A DNA stretch of 64,000 nucleotides from Megascapheus bottae (GCA_024803745.1 JANJXV010000020.1:19260777-19324776); one strand, 5' to 3'; counted from the stretch's first letter, positions 1 to 12,923 are shown. A program made the numbers and translations. Notes: generated by a model from the sequence alone, not told the origin.

Positions 1-999
1 AATCCCTACCCTGTAGATAGAAACTGTCAAACAAAAGGGACAAAAAAAGAAATATAAAATCAATGAATGAATAACATTAGAAAAAAGCTCTCAGCCTGAG
101 AGTCATTGCAAATAAGTTTCAGTGAGAAAAACAAAGTGAGTTATTTGACACATTGCAGATTATATATATTATATATATGGTATGTAAATGATTCAAAGTA
201 CGCCCAATGTTTGTGAGTAAACGCAAGAGTTTCTCCTTACCTGTTGGCTTCTCCACTTTGGCCTAGTCAACCAGAATGTCAAGAAGGAAAGATCTGGGAA
301 TATTGGGAATATTGTCAGTGACACCATTTGATTTCTCTGATGGGACAGATTTGAGAAGAATGAATTAAAATGAAGGATTTTAACCACAGGTACATTAAAG
401 TGAGGTTAAAAGGAGAGGCACCTGGTTTTCTATAGTCCTTTAGAACTTGACACTGGTGGTGGTTTTTTACACACTCATCAATTTTAAATTTTTCCAGGTG
501 ATTCTAATTGTTATTCAAACTTGAAATCCACTAGTAGCCAGAGAAAGGAGCCTAAGAAAGAGCATAAGGCCACGAGCAGCCACACAGACAAGAGTGTCTC
601 TCTCTGCTAAAGAGCAGAAATGTGATTAGCTGAGAAATGTGTCAGAAACAGCAACAAGGCCATTGGATTTGGATCTGGTGTCATCATTGCCGATTCCAAG
701 GACAAAGGGACAAAAGCCAGAATATAACTGACCAAGGACTGAATGAACTATGAAGTAAGTGAAGAGCCTATATGTATGTGCTTATGTATGAATATGCTTT
801 TACGAATATCTTTTAAGTTATTGTACAAAGGGATTCCAATACAAGAAACTAATCTCTAATTACAATGTATCTTGATCGATTTCACTCATTTCTTCCATCA
901 TTCTCCCTCATCTTTTCCAGTTCCACCCAATCCCTCAAAATATATGGTTTAGATTATTCTTTTCTCAAGCCTTCTTTAAAAGGAAGCAAGAGGAGGGTG
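1..999. other. Non-coding, no feature recognised
   Basis: AT-rich sequence with stops in all frames and no repeat family I can name. A short AT dinucleotide run lies near 160-178. Confidence 0.6.
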
Positions 1000-1013
1000 A
1001 AAAATCAAGCAGG

Positions 1014-1753
1014 GAATTCCACTACCTGACATTTACACTATTGTCCAGAAACAAGTCCAATCTAAACCCACTAGCACAATGATGTTCATTGCAGCACTAT
1101 TTACCATAGCAAAGATATAGAACCAACCCAGAGGCCCCTCAGTAGATAACTGAATCATGAAGATGTGGTATTTATACACAATGGATTTCTATGCTGCAGT
1201 CCAAAAGAACGACATCACCCCATTTGTAAGGAAATGGAAAGACTTGAACAAAATCATATTAAGTGAAGCCAGACCCAAAGGAACATAGGCTCAATGGTTT
1301 CCCTCATTTGTAATAATTAGCAGAAACCTTGGAATCTCTTAGCAGAGGATTGCAATAGCTCAAAACCTAGACACATAAGGCCATATAGGATAAGGTTAAA
1401 TGAAAGGACCTCCAGGATATGGAAACAAGAACTTTATCTTGTGTTATTGTTGTTCTTAATATACGATGTTATTTCTCATCTCTTTTGGTTTCCCTTGATT
1501 AATCTCATATCATTACAGTATCTGACCTTGTTATCGGATATATTGTATATACATTTATCTGTTTATTTGAAATAGGAAAGGGAAGGAGGGAAACAAGATG
1601 AGAGGAGGGGGTCGGGGGAGGGTAATGAGGACAAAAACATGAGAAGGGGTATCAATGTGTGTGAAGTAATGCACCTTCTCTCTGGTGAATATAACTGTAA
1701 CCCCTCTATTAATTGCAATAAAAAATTGCTGAAAAAAAAGAGAAAAAGTGAAA
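1014..1753 (+). mobile_element. 5'-truncated LINE-1, 3' end
   Basis: The sequence from about 1081 encodes a broken piece of the extreme C-terminus of L1 ORF2 (MFIAALFTI, then a KMWYLYTM-like stretch) with stops. A G-rich L1 3'UTR follows, ending in an ATTGCAATAAAAA-type tail near 1720. A direct repeat AAAAATCAAGCAGG flanks it at 1000-1013 and 1754-1767, which I read as the target-site duplication. Other copies of the same 3' end lie at 22093, 28700-29190 and 30376. Confidence 0.88.
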
Positions 1754-1767
1754 AAAAATCAAGCAGG

Positions 1768-4283
1768 ACCAATAGTCCTGAAAGGATAACTGGTAACATT
1801 GAGAAAACCTGAGACCTATAATAGAGGGAAAGTTAGTAGGAGTAATGGAAGTTCTTCAAGAAAAAAAAATGGAAAGAGGGATATGAATATAGAGAAAGTT
1901 CAGGAAGCTGCTTGATATCGCTGGCTATAGCACAGAACTATTGGGCTTGAGGGTAGGGAAGGATGTTGAGGAACTCCTTGGATTTAGTGCACACCCACAA
2001 ATTAAGAGCTCAGTTGGGCGAGATCCCACAGCTAATAGTGGCAAGTCATTAAATCTACAAGTTATTCGCAACTTGCGGCCAGTTTGGCTACAAATTGAAC
2101 ATTCCTCCACAACTCTGTCCTCAGGTTTGCTAATTTGCTACAATGGTTCACAGAGCACTCTACAATAGTTCTTTTTTTTACTGCTAATTCAGGGCTTGGG
2201 GTAGGTTAATGGATAAAAAACAAGCAGCTAGGCGAACAGATAATCGGGAGATGTTTCCAGCAGGTTCCTGGAAGTCAGGTGAAAGTTCTCAGCAGGTAGA
2301 GGTGCATGCCCATCTGAAAGGTCGCAAAACTGAAAAGTCCAGGCATTTTTCCCTGAGACTTTCTCCTGTAGGCATAGTTAACCATTGCCTCAACTGTTAA
2401 CTGTTAGCTTTAGTTTCCTCCCCAGAGGACGGGTACAGTGATGCTGAGTGCTCCAAGTTTCTAATTAGATTGTGATCTTCCTGATACTGGAATCCAGCAA
2501 ATGTTTTCTCCTCAAAAGGAAGAATTCTTCTGTTATTCATGATATCAAAAGCATAGTAGCTCTGTGTGCAAGTAGCACACCTATAAAGGTCCTAAAGTGA
2601 TTAGGAGAGCTGTGCCAGTTACTAAGGGGAGAGGTTGTCATTTTTTTATCATCTGTTTGTCTGTCTATCTTTCATCTATATAATCTGTCTTCTATTTTAC
2701 ATTTGTTGTATATTGGTAATATCAAACAAATTGGTCTAAATGTTTGCTTTCTTGGTCCTACAAGCTTTTAATGGGTTGTGAACTAAAAGTAAGACTCAAT
2801 TCCTTGTTCTCTTACAACCTGACCTCATCTAAATTTCAAAACAGTTGTTTTTCAGTGAATGATAATCCTGCTGACCTTTATGCTTTTATTCCCTAAGTTG
2901 ATTTTAATGTCTCACCTTCATTGGCTTTTAATTTAGTGAGGTGAGCTTTTCCCATCATCTGTATTTTAATCAGGTTTGTTTGTTGGTTGGTTTTCTGACA
3001 ATCTCAAAACAAACTTCTTCCTCTCTGCACTCAAATTCCAAAAATGATTGTTTTTACAAATAATTGTGATTTTGTTTATAAAAAGTGAACTTATTTTTAC
3101 TTAGAATATTTTTGTAGGGAAATATATGCTTTACTAATTCTTTATGGGGAAACTATTTTTGACAACTAGGGTTCTGTTCCTCAGCTACAATTTCAAAGCT
3201 AGCTAGTTGTTATGTGAGAAATGATTAGCAATCATGCAAGAGGTTTTATAGTCTTCAGAGTCCAAAGAGAATCAAAGGAAGCTCTTTGATCAAAGTCTTA
3301 TTGTTCCGACCACCCTACTTGTAGAGAACTGCCTTCCTTCTGTGGCACTATATTCCACAGCTTTCTGGCTAACCATTGGCTGCTTTTCTAATTATCTGTG
3401 TTATTCATGTATACAACACTGTTTGTTCTGGCTGGAAAGTGTCTTTCGTATTTATTTGACTTTTATAGCTTATGTACTAATTTCCTTCTTTTCTTCCTGC
3501 CAAATTCTACACGTTGTTTTAATTGATCACTTTCTTAAAAGCCTTATGTTGCTACTTCAGGATTTAAAAATAAATAAATAAATAAAAAATAAATAAAGCA
3601 CGGGGTATAAGAACTAAGTGGCTGAATCTTAGTTGGTATTAAAACTGTTATACCTACAAGGTTTATTTTGCTTTTTAATATAATCATGTATATTTAATTT
3701 AATCATGTATATTCCATAGGGCTTCCTATACCTATCACAAGTACCTGATCGAATCAGGTAGACAGTCGCCATGCAGGAAAAATGTTCATTGGCTTTTGGC
3801 TTGAGAACACAATCAATCAGGAATAAACAAGGATTTTTTGTACCATTTATTGAATTCAGAATTAATTAACCAAATCTCAATTTTTATTGCCTCTAAGGGA
3901 AAATATTTCTACCTCTCTAAATTACTAAAGATACTATTTTGATCCATGCGACTTAGAAAATCAAACATAATTTTGTCTACTGAATTTACAACCAATGTTT
4001 TAAAACCGTTCTGTTTTCTATGTAGTTCATCTATAAGTTTGGAAATAAAATTAAAGGCATAGGTTCTTTGTTTATGTTTTGTTTATATGTGTATTTAAAG
4101 TTTTTAATTTAACTTATTCATAAATGGCACATTTGCTAATTAATTAAAGATTCTGGAATGAAAAATTAAGATTTATTTGGTATGCTCTCTTTGTATACGT
4201 ACTTTACATATTTTAGGTTAGTGATTTATGCAATATCATGGTATGTCACTTGAAAAATCCACATAAAATCTATGTAAAATTTT
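1768..4283. other. Non-coding, no gene; short TAAA run
   Basis: No coding region is supported; the open frames here are short and lack family resemblance. A (TAAA)n-like run lies at about 3562-3597. A TTTTTTTATC/TCTGTCTATC stretch near 2640-2690 is simple-sequence-like. Confidence 0.55.
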
Positions 4284-4519
4284 TGCTGGGCACAGTGGCT
4301 CACTCCTGTAATACTAGTTAGTCAGGAGGCTGAGATCTGAGGATCATAGTTCAAAGCCAGCCCAGACACAAAATGACCTGAGACTCTTATCTCTAACTAC
4401 CCACTAGAAAATGGAAAGTGGGGCTTGGCTCAAGGGTAGGGTGTTAGCCTTGAGCTGAAGAACTCAGGGACAATGCTCAGGCCAAGTTCAAGCTCCAAGA
4501 CTCACATACACACAAAAAA
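4284..4519 (+). mobile_element. Composite SINE (B1-like plus Geo-like right part)
   Basis: The left part reads like a 7SL/B1 head (GTGGCTCACTCCTGTAATAC, then GGAGGCTGAGATCTGAGGAT). It is followed by a TCTTATCTCTAACTA linker and a tRNA-like right part (TTGGCTCAAGGGTAGGGTG, AGTTCAAGCTCCA), ending in an A-rich tail. Confidence 0.8.
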
Positions 4520-4719
4520 ATTCTATGTAAAATTCTTATGAAAAGTAAAAAAAAAGCATACCCTGAATGATTGTTTAGAATTTGTATTACAAAAATATAT
4601 TTAAAGCTTCCAGCTATGGGGTAATTTGGAAAAACTTTTTATAACTGTATAAAAAAAGAACTAAATCTTTTCAAGTACTGGCTGTAAATCTTGATTTTTG
4701 TTTTCATTGTTATTTCCAG

Positions 4720-5007
4720 GATTTGAGTCGGGGTCCTGTGTTTTCTAGGTAGGTTTTCTACCACTTGAACCATACCCCTCAGCTCTTTGTTGCTTTAGCT
4801 TTTGGTATGCACTCATGTGTTTTGCTCTTGACAGCTTTAGACTACAATCTTACCTATGTATCTTACATTCTATACATGTACCACCAAGCCTACTTTATTG
4901 TTAAGATGAGATCTGACAACATTTTATCTGGGCTAGCCTCAAACCTCCTCCAAATCTTCACCTCCAGAGTAGGTGGGATTCCAGGTATATCCCACAATGC
5001 CTAGCCT
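4720..5007 (-). mobile_element. Old degenerate SINE-like repeat, reversed
   Basis: A reversed B1/Alu-like organisation is visible: GGGCTAGCCTCAAACCTCCT, then AGTAGGTGGGATTCCAGGTA near the right end, and an ACCACTTGAACCATACCCC motif on the left. It is much more diverged than the IDL-Geo copies. Confidence 0.5.
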
Positions 5008-6160
5008 TCAAATCATAACTATTTTAAGACACTGTAAACCCTGTGTTTGCTGACATGAAGTGTATATTTAGAAAAAAAAAGAGAAAAGGGAAGATATTTA
5101 TTTTTATACTTTATTCCTGTTAAGCCAAAAACTAAAATAACAAAAAACCTTAAAATAATCATTTCAAGATTAAAAACAATGGACATATCATAGAACAATA
5201 TATTCACAAATACATTGTTCGGTCTCATCTGGTGTTTAAACATAGTTCTACCCTCCCTCCTTTTACTCATGGACTGTGCTCACTGTTCATGGCTAAACAT
5301 CTTTTGTATGGCCCTGTGCTGGCTGTAAAGTTAAAGAAAATAGATTTTAAAAAGAGAAGCTTCATTTTTTCTCTCAAATGGGACACCATTGTAAGCTTTA
5401 GGAACCCACACTGGCAACCCAAATGTTAGAAATCAGGAGGGAAATGGAATGTCTCTATTTTGGGTTCCTGGGTGGTTTTTAGCCCTTGCCCTGTTGAATC
5501 ACACGCATAACAATTATTTGAGTATGGACTGTCATCACTCTATACATCAATACCAGATATCTGCATGGGATTTCACTTTTCTAATATGGTTTAAAATGCA
5601 ATGTGGGGCAAGATTTAAACTGTGTTAACTCTCAGGAAGCTGCAGGGGAGCTATCATCATTCCTAAGTAAGATCAAGAGGCAAAATTAAGACTCACAATC
5701 TGTATAGTCGTTTTCATTAGACTGTCACATGTTTTGAACTTCAGCAGTCACAACTATGGTGATACCTGAAGTCTGGAAAGCCATATACATCTAATTCTGC
5801 TGTGGATACTGAATGTGTATCCCAAGGGAGATAACTGCATTCCCCATCATTTGCATGACCTGGAAGTAATCCATCACATGGTTTCTGGCAGCAATCAGTA
5901 ACAGTTATTGCTCAGGGAGAGATCAATGTCAGTGATAGTAGTTTTCAGGAAACATCATGGCAGATCATTCCCATGCCAGGAATCCACAGATCATTCCAGT
6001 GCCAGGGTCTAGGTTCAGACTAAGCTTAGATGTCCTCTTACTTCCATGTCAGATTAGAGTTGTATGTGAAAAGAATGGCAGAAGATGATTATCTCTAAAT
6101 GTTCCCCCTCTCCCTTCTTCTGCCCACCTCTCCTCTTTCTCCCTCTCTCTAGTTATAATA
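5008..6160. other. Non-coding, nothing recognised
   Basis: There is no extended open frame with family resemblance and no repeat I can name with confidence. Confidence 0.5.
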
Positions 6161-6164
6161 CTAG

Positions 6165-6480
6165 GGTTTAAACTCAAGGCCTGGTGATTGCCAAACAGGA
6201 GTTTCATGTTAGCCACACCCCTAGTCCTTTATCTTTCATTTTTCAAATAAAGTTTTGCATTTATGCCCAGTCCATGTTAGATTGTAATTCTGCTATTTAT
6301 GTTCCCCATGTAGCTGGGATTATAGGCATGAACCTCCATGGCTAGCTTGTTTGTTGAGAAAGGATCTGCACATTTTGCGGGGAGGGATGGTGGGAGGAAG
6401 TATACCTCAGGCCAGCCTCCAACCACAGTCCAGAAGGAGTTGTTCTTCCCAAGTGGGATGAATTGTCTCAGGCTCTCCAG
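6165..6480 (-). mobile_element. Old degenerate SINE remnants, reversed
   Basis: Traces include AGGGTTTAAACTCAAGGCCT, then TGTAGCTGGGATTATAGGCA and CAGGCCAGCCTCCAACCACA. They match the reversed head and tail of a B1-like composite, heavily mutated. Confidence 0.45.
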
Positions 6481-6837
6481 CTTCTGTCTGCTACTATAAA
6501 AGAGATCTGGGCATGCTACCTCTCCCCTCTACTTTAACAACCATTCTAAAATTTACTCATTAAGGTGTGGGAGGCGCATCCAGTCTGCAAGCAATATAAG
6601 GCCTATGAAGTAATTTGGCACATAACAAAATGGATAGATGATTTTTGAAGGCTTCTCTGTTTCTCAGAAGCTTCTCATAGGCTGCCTGTAGCCATATGCC
6701 TATGCTGATTTTCTTTACAGCCTCCTATGTCATAATATCCATATGGCCTTGTCAGAAAAATTACCAGTCCTGAATCCCAGGTAGGCTACCAAGGCTCAGC
6801 CTTTTCCCTTATGCACAATAGTTGTTTTCTTTTTAAG

Positions 6838-7110
6838 AACTGGGGTTTGACCTTAGGGATCTTGCATTTGTTAGCTGGGTAATTGCCACTGAGCTACACC
6901 TTTGGCCCTTTTTTTGTATTAGTTAGTTTGTGGGTTGGTTTTGCTTTTTTTCCTAGGCCTAGATAGGACCATGATCCAACTATATTTTATTAAAAGTTTT
7001 TTTTGTTGTTAACACGGACTTCTTTCTTACATTATATTTCAAATGTCATGTTCTACAAATAAGTATTCAAGAAAAGAATATCACTGGCACATAAATTTAA
7101 GAACATAAGT
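6838..7110 (-). mobile_element. Old repeat fragments
   Basis: An old reversed SINE piece (ACTGGGGTTTGACCTTAGGG) is followed by a stretch at about 7028-7070. That stretch contains ATATTTCAAATGTCATGTT, which recurs near 30988-31017, so it belongs to an interspersed family. A reversed L1 3'UTR is my best guess. Confidence 0.4.
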
Positions 7111-7309
7111 AAAATTAAGCTGAGTCTTTGTATGTCATAGATACATATTGATCTACATATCAATATGTCTATAGAATATATATCCCATTATAGACTTATA
7201 TGTCTCTCTTTTTATATATTTATACCTCCAAATTCATGTCAATGACCTGGAGTACTTGAGTATTGAATCATTGCTCTTGTATTGTTTAGATGATCCAACT
7301 ATTTTATAT

Positions 7310-7530
7310 TTCCTGTCATGGTTGGGATTACAGGTATACACAACTACCACCTGCTTTTCCTTCAACTTTCCTTCCTGGACTGGCCTGGAGCCTCAGTACT
7401 TCCAATCCCAGCCTTCCAAGTAGCTAAGATGAAAGGTACCCATTACCACACCCAGATATTGATGAAGAAAACATCATGCATATGCCTGGCTGGCCTCAAA
7501 CTGGGATCTATGGAAGCATTGTAAAATCCC
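7310..7530 (-). mobile_element. Old degenerate SINE-like fragments, reversed
   Basis: Two reversed B1-like heads are visible (TTGGGATTACAGGTATACAC and CTTCCAAGTAGCTAAGATG), followed by GGCTGGCCTCAAACTGGGAT. They are highly diverged. Confidence 0.4.
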
Positions 7531-7602
7531 TTATCACACCAATATTTTTATACCAGCTCCGTGGGAAAGTGAACACCAGTACCTGAAACTAGAGTGCTGC
7601 CA

Positions 7603-7800
7603 TTCTTATGGTTCTAGTTCCTAAAACCATAAGAAACAGAGGAAATTATTATTTCTAGATAGGAAATTATTATTTCCAAACCTTTCTATTAGAATCTCTG
7701 ATAAAGTAATGATGGCTAATACAATGATGTCAGACTGGTTTAATTTCCAAACACAGAGCTAAAACCTAATTAGAGGTGGTTAGGAACCTAATTAGAGGTG
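7603..7800. repeat. Cluster of short direct and inverted duplications
   Basis: Three local events sit together. A perfect inverted repeat TTCTTATGGTT/AACCATAAGAA lies at 7603-7613 and 7625-7635. GGAAATTATTATTTC is duplicated with a 21-bp period near 7641 and 7662. AACCTAATTAGAGGTG is duplicated at 7763 and 7785. Confidence 0.7.
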
Positions 7801-8019
7801 TTGGTAACTTTACCCTCTAAAGATTCCCAGGTAAAAAGGGAAGTTTGGCCTAATCTTGTAAATTCATCAGATGCAGAGGGCAATGGCTCCAAAGAAATAT
7901 TTCTCACATATTCCTGTACACAGGGAGAAGAGAGGCATGCTGATGCCTTTAATGTTATCTTAGGGATTGGTCTGAGAGCAGAAGCGGTCACGTACACTGT
8001 GGGAAAAGTAGTTGAGAGA

Positions 8020-8301
8020 AAAAGATAAACTTTCTAGGCATCAAGAAAAACTTGGGGACGAAGACAAGATAAGAACCCCACACCACAGCTGCCTACAACA
8101 TAGAAACCCTGCTTTACAAGAGAAATTACCTAACACTTATGACTGACATGCATATGATCTGCTCACCACCCTCACTCAATCCGTGGGAAAGTCATGGCAA
8201 GCAAGGACCTCGTCCCAGCCTCAGAAGCCATCAGTGGACATAGGTTGGCAACTCCTTTGTACAACTACTTCAAGATAAAAATAAAATTGCAAAAAAAAAA
8301 A
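8020..8301 (+). other. Possible retroposed 3' end with poly(A)
   Basis: The stretch ends in an AATAAA signal (8280-8285) followed after five bases by a pure run of 11 A (8291-8301), as a retroposed transcript would. It has no SINE or L1 signature. The parent and the 5' limit are unknown; an LTR fragment is an alternative. Confidence 0.35.
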
Positions 8302-8462
8302 GAATGAAATTCTCAATGCTGGTTTCTAAAAAGATACCTTTGGCATAGGAAGGTAAGATTAGAAAAGAAGCAATCGAATGAGTCTGAAATAATAGGGTTT
8401 TTAGTACTATTTACAAAAGATAAAGGAGCAAAATTCAATGTGGGTTTAAAAAATATCACTGA

Positions 8463-8648
8463 GGGCTGGGAGTATGGCCTAGTGGCAGAGTGATTACCTA
8501 GCATGCACAAAGCCCTGGGTTTGATTCCTTGGTACCACATACACAGAAAAAGCAGGAAGTGGTACAATTGCTTGAGAGACAGAGCATTAGCTTTGAGCAA
8601 AAGTGCTGAAGGCCAGTGCCTAGGCCCTAAGTTTAAGCCCCAGGACAG
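8463..8648 (+). mobile_element. IDL-Geo dimeric SINE
   Basis: The left monomer is ID/tRNA-Ala-like: GGCCTAGTGGCAGAGTG as A-box region and TGGGTTTGATTCCT as B-box region. The A-rich linker ACAGAAAAAGC and the Geo right monomer follow. The tail runs directly into the GGAA microsatellite. Confidence 0.88.
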
Positions 8649-8770
8649 GAAGGAAGGAAGGAAGGAAGGAAGGAAGGAAGGACAGAAGGAAGGAAGGAAG
8701 GAAGGAAGGAAGGAAGGAAGGAAGGAAGGAAGGAAAGAAGGAGGGAAGGAAGATTGGAAGGAAGGAAGGT
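8649..8770 (+). repeat. (GGAA)n microsatellite
   Basis: About 120 bp of GGAA tetranucleotides with few interruptions start at the 3' tail of the preceding SINE. The long open frames here on both strands are simple-repeat artefacts. Confidence 0.97.
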
Positions 8771-9787
8771 AAAATATCACTGAAAACATGCTTATGATAA
8801 GGCTAGAAATAAAATTGCCAATATGAATAAAAATAGAAAAATGAAATCTATTGAAATTGTTTTTGATCAGAATTCATTGTGCTACTTGTTCTTGTTTCAA
8901 TTTCCATTTCTCCTGTTGGGTTTTACTTAATTTTCAATAATGAAAAGTTGCTCAATCCTTTGTAGATATAGTTCAGCATGAGTTCTTTTTTTTTTTTGAT
9001 ACATATGCTAAAGAGTTGTTATGGTACCATGACTACTCTGAAAAGGCAAATTCCTTTGAGGAAACAAAACTATGATTATACTGCTTATTTATTATATTCT
9101 GGTTGATCAGACAAACAGCAACAATGAAAAACTTAGCAAAGAAACCATGCCTTCCTCCTTCCTTTTTCTTGCACCCTACATCCAGTCTATCAGCACAGTC
9201 CTGAAGCATCACTTTGCTCAAGTCCTCAAAGGGTGTCTGACTTTGTGACAATTTCCAAATTTTGTAATTTGTCTTCTATGTTTGCAAGCGAAGGCCAGAA
9301 TAAGCCTTTAAAAACCTCTGTGAGACCATATTAGAACATTTGCTCTAAATTCTTAGACCTTGCTGAGCTACTATTAGCCAACTATTATTCTCCAGAACTC
9401 CATCTCCTGCTTCTTACTACTCTTTAAAGATGACAGCAGGTGCCTTCTAGGGACTTCAGTGTTTCACAGTTCACCTCCAACATCTACATGGTTTGGTTCT
9501 TCACTTCCTTTGGTTTAGTCTAAGTATCATTTCCACAATGCCATGATCATTTGATACCACCACACTCCTGCCCTCTGCCCTCTCCAGACCGCTTCACCAG
9601 AATGCTTACTAGCGTTGTTCACACCTAACTAAATTGCAGTGACTGTAGAGAAATTTGTGAACAACATATCCTGTGGGCCTAGTCAGGGTCTGTTAAATTG
9701 TATAATTCAGCACATACTTGTTGATTTAATACTGAATATGATAAATAAGGTTTATGGAGGAAACCACAGTGGCATTAAATTACCATA
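8771..9787. other. Non-coding, nothing recognised
   Basis: AT-rich with only short unrelated open frames, and a T run at about 8989-8998. Confidence 0.5.
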
Positions 9788-10043
9788 TTCTGGTACCAAT
9801 GCTTTATGTCTGTAATCCTATCTACTCAGGAGGCTGAGAGCTAAGGATCATGGCTCAAATCCAAGTGGGGGGTAGTGTGGGGGAAGTCTGCAAGACTCTT
9901 ATCCCCAATTAACCACCAGAAAACCAGAAGTGGAGCCGTGCCTCAAACTGGTCAAGTGCTAACCTTGAGCAAAAGAGCACAGGAACAGTACCCAGGCCCC
10001 GAGTGCCTAGGCGCTGTGTTCAACCCCACAACTGACAAAAAAA
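9788..10043 (+). mobile_element. Composite SINE (B1-like plus Geo-like)
   Basis: Head TGTCTGTAATCCTATCTACT and AGGAGGCTGAGAGCTAAGGA, linker TCTTATCCCCAATTAACCAC, then the tRNA-like right part (CTTGAGCAAAAGAGCACAGG) and an A-rich tail at about 10035. Confidence 0.8.
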
Positions 10044-11042
10044 ACAGTGTTATCACTATTCTTTTCTCTTTTGCTCCTCTTTTTTCTCCAACTCTTCTTA
10101 ATGTAAGTTTACAGTCCATGATTAAAAGGCAAAGCTATCCAGGGTGGCTATACTGGGAGGGGACATATGGCTGGCAAGTAACAGAGGCATGATTTAGATT
10201 AGGTGAGACCATTACTCCATCATGGTCAACAATTTTGCCTGAGATTGGCTATGAGGGGAATTATCCCCTCCCTACCCTACGTTTCTTTCCTGAATACATA
10301 AAAGTAAGAAATATACGCATACTCTAATCACTGAGATTAGATATACTGAGATGATGCCCAATGGGACCGATAAAATCTTTCTCCAGTTGTGGGCTATGGT
10401 AATTGTTTCTTTTCTGGCCACATCATTTTTAACTTCTGGTTTGCTGACTCATTTCCTGTGTTTCACATTGTTCTTTTTCAACTTTTTTTTTTTACCACAT
10501 GGAGTTTTACATCAACTTGAGAATATTATTTGCATAATGTGAGACCACTAGAAGTTCAGATTTGAAGTATAAGGCTACCTAATACACTTGTTCATCTATC
10601 TTCTAAACTATATAATTTTTGAAGTCTTCGAAACACTAGTGTTACAGCTAGGCAGCATGGTACATGGTACAGCTACATGGAGGCAGAGATAAGGAAGAGG
10701 AGGCTTGAAGGCCAGATCTAGGTGAAAGTGAGATCCTATCCACAAAACAGAAAAATGTATTGGGAGCATGGTTCCAATGGAAAACACTTGCTTCATACTT
10801 GGGATGGAATTGAGTGTGAGATGAAGGATGAGACCACACTACTATTCTTTGGCTGGAAACTAGTTTCTATAGTGAAAACAAGTGGCAAGAAAATGCCTTG
10901 TCTGGACAATTTTCTTGCAATACTCAGGGTTCACATTGAGTGTTATTTGAGACGTTACATTCTAGACATGTTATTTTCTTTATGATAGGCTACATTTGCT
11001 AAAAAAAATAATTTGGTACTGTAAATGCTGGCTCAGTAACTA
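10044..11042. other. Non-coding, nothing recognised
   Basis: Several short overlapping frames occur (about 10350-10985) but none resembles a known protein, and the sequence shows no coding-like composition. Confidence 0.5.
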
Positions 11043-11273
11043 TTTTTTTGTTATTGTTGTTGGTTATGGGACCTGAGTGCTGTCCCTGAGCTCTTTTGCT
11101 CAAGACTAGCATTCTACCACTTTTGAGCCACAGCTCTGTTTCTGGTTTTATGGTGACTAATTGGAGGTAAGTCTCTCAGAGACATTCCTGCCCAAGCTGG
11201 CTTTGAACCTCAATCCTCAGTCTGAGCATCCCGAATAGCTTAGAGCACAGGTGTGAGCCATCAGCACTTGGCC
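11043..11273 (-). mobile_element. Composite SINE, reversed
   Basis: Reversed copy with TGAGTGCTGTCCCTGAGCTC, ACCACTTTTGAGCCACAGCT, the linker as GACTAATTGGAGGTAAG, and a B1-like head ending in ACAGGTGTGAGCCATCAGCA. Confidence 0.82.
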
Positions 11274-11280
11274 AACTACT

Positions 11281-11645
11281 TGTTTTTTTTTTTTTTTTTT
11301 TTTTTTGTCTAGGATTTGAATGCAAGTTTGTGTAGTTGCTACATACTTTCCTGTAGAGCCAGACATTTAGACTTCTGTGAGATAGGGTCTTGCATTTTTT
11401 CCTAGGCCCATCCTTTAACTGTGTCCCCCCTATTTAGGCTTCCCTCAGTAGCTCAGATGACAGGTACATACGACATGCCAAGATTCTTCCCATTGAGATG
11501 GAGTCTCACTTTTCTTTTATTTATTTATTTATTTATTTATTTTTGGTTTGGCTCAGGATAACCTCAACCTCAATTCTCCTGATTTCAGACTCTCAGTTAA
11601 GACTGCAGACAAGAGCTAGATGTGAGCCATTGCAGATGGCTTGAA
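11281..11645 (-). mobile_element. Old reversed SINE fragments with T run and (TTTA)n
   Basis: A 26-base T run (11281-11306) starts an old reversed repeat (GTAGCTCAGATGACAGGTAC). A (TTTA)n run at about 11516-11542 follows, then a second reversed head near 11560-11640. Confidence 0.5.
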
Positions 11646-12094
11646 CAACTGGTATTTATTAGAGTTTAGGAATATAGTGATGACTAAGACAATACTATTT
11701 TTTGAGATGTTTCCCTTTGGTCACATCTTTCTCAAGTCTTTGAACCAGGACACCTCATCAGTCTGTTTTGAATGAGTACATGCCAACTCATTGCTAGATT
11801 TGGCATCAAATCCAGCAACCTGTCTGATCCCACATGTTCCCCTGTGACCCTAGTGGGAATTTTAAGGGTGTATGTGGAAAGAATTCTGCTCACTCTATTT
11901 GTATTCCTTCCATGCCTAAGCACATGAACATAAGAAGTTTGATGCTTATCTCCTGTTCAGGCTTTAACATGCTGGCCACCTACTGTTGTGGAATTGGCAG
12001 GTATATTGGAAGCACATGGTTCTTCAAAAGGAGATAAGAAGCTAGAAGAAACTTATAAATTATTAGATCTAAAAGGAATCCATGGTGACTATCC
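11646..12094. other. Non-coding, nothing recognised
   Basis: Short overlapping frames on both strands show no family resemblance. Confidence 0.45.
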
Positions 12095-12718
12095 AGTCAC
12101 CACATTCTAGAATGTATACATGATGGAATTCAATGCTTCCATCAGAAAGAATGACATTGCCCCATTCTTAAGGAAATGGAAAGATCTGGAAAGAAAAAAT
12201 ACTAAGCAAAGTAAACCAGACCCACCCAAAGAAATACCAGTTTATGGTTTCACTCGTTTGTAATAATTAGAATGTGCCTATAAATCTACAAGTAAACCCA
12301 ATGGACATGATTAAACAGCAGACTAAACTGTCACACAGTGAGAGGATATTCTTAGGACAGGATCACAAGGGCTCATTAGCTATGTGCATATGCTCATATA
12401 AAATGATACTTATCAAAATGAACTTGAAGAAATGCAGGCAAGAGTTTTTTTTTTAATTGGACTGATTGTTTGTTTCCTTGGTTTATTCCCTTCTGTCAGT
12501 TTTTGATTTCTATACCCTTTGTCTTATACATAAGATTATCTGATTTGGGGAGGGAAAGGGGAAGCACAAAAATGGTGAGGTAAAGGTTGAACTAATTCAG
12601 CAATGAATCCCATTAGATACTATATTGGAAATTAATGATACAACTTGGGGGAAGGGAATCTGGATGGGAAAAACTTGGAGAGAATGAGAGGGGGATGACA
12701 CTGTTGAAAAGGAAATAT
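12095..12718 (+). mobile_element. Diverged LINE-1 3' end, first part
   Basis: AGAAAGAATGACATTGCCCC and the following AAGGAAATGGAAAGATCTGG match the end of L1 ORF2 seen in the other copies. A purine-rich 3'UTR (GATTTGGGGAGGGAAAGGGG) follows. The element is interrupted by an IDL-Geo SINE and resumes at 12924. Confidence 0.75.
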
Positions 12719-12923
12719 ACTTGGGGTCAGGAGTGTGGTCTAGTGGTAGAGTGCTTGCCTAGCATGCACAAAACCCTAGCTTGATTCTTTGTTCCATATA
12801 TACAAAAAAAAAAGCCAGAGCTGGTGCTATGACTCAAGTGGTAGAGTGCTAGCGCTAAGAAAGCTCAAGGATAGTGCTTAGGTCCTGAATTTAAGGTCCA
12901 TGACTGGCAAAAAAAATTTTTTT
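12719..12923 (+). mobile_element. IDL-Geo SINE inserted in an L1 3'UTR
   Basis: The left monomer GTCTAGTGGTAGAGTGCTTG is followed by an A10 linker and the right monomer ATGACTCAAGTGGTAGAGTG. AAAGGAAATAT at 12708-12718 and 12924-12934 is the target-site duplication, so this SINE is younger than the L1 around it. Confidence 0.9.
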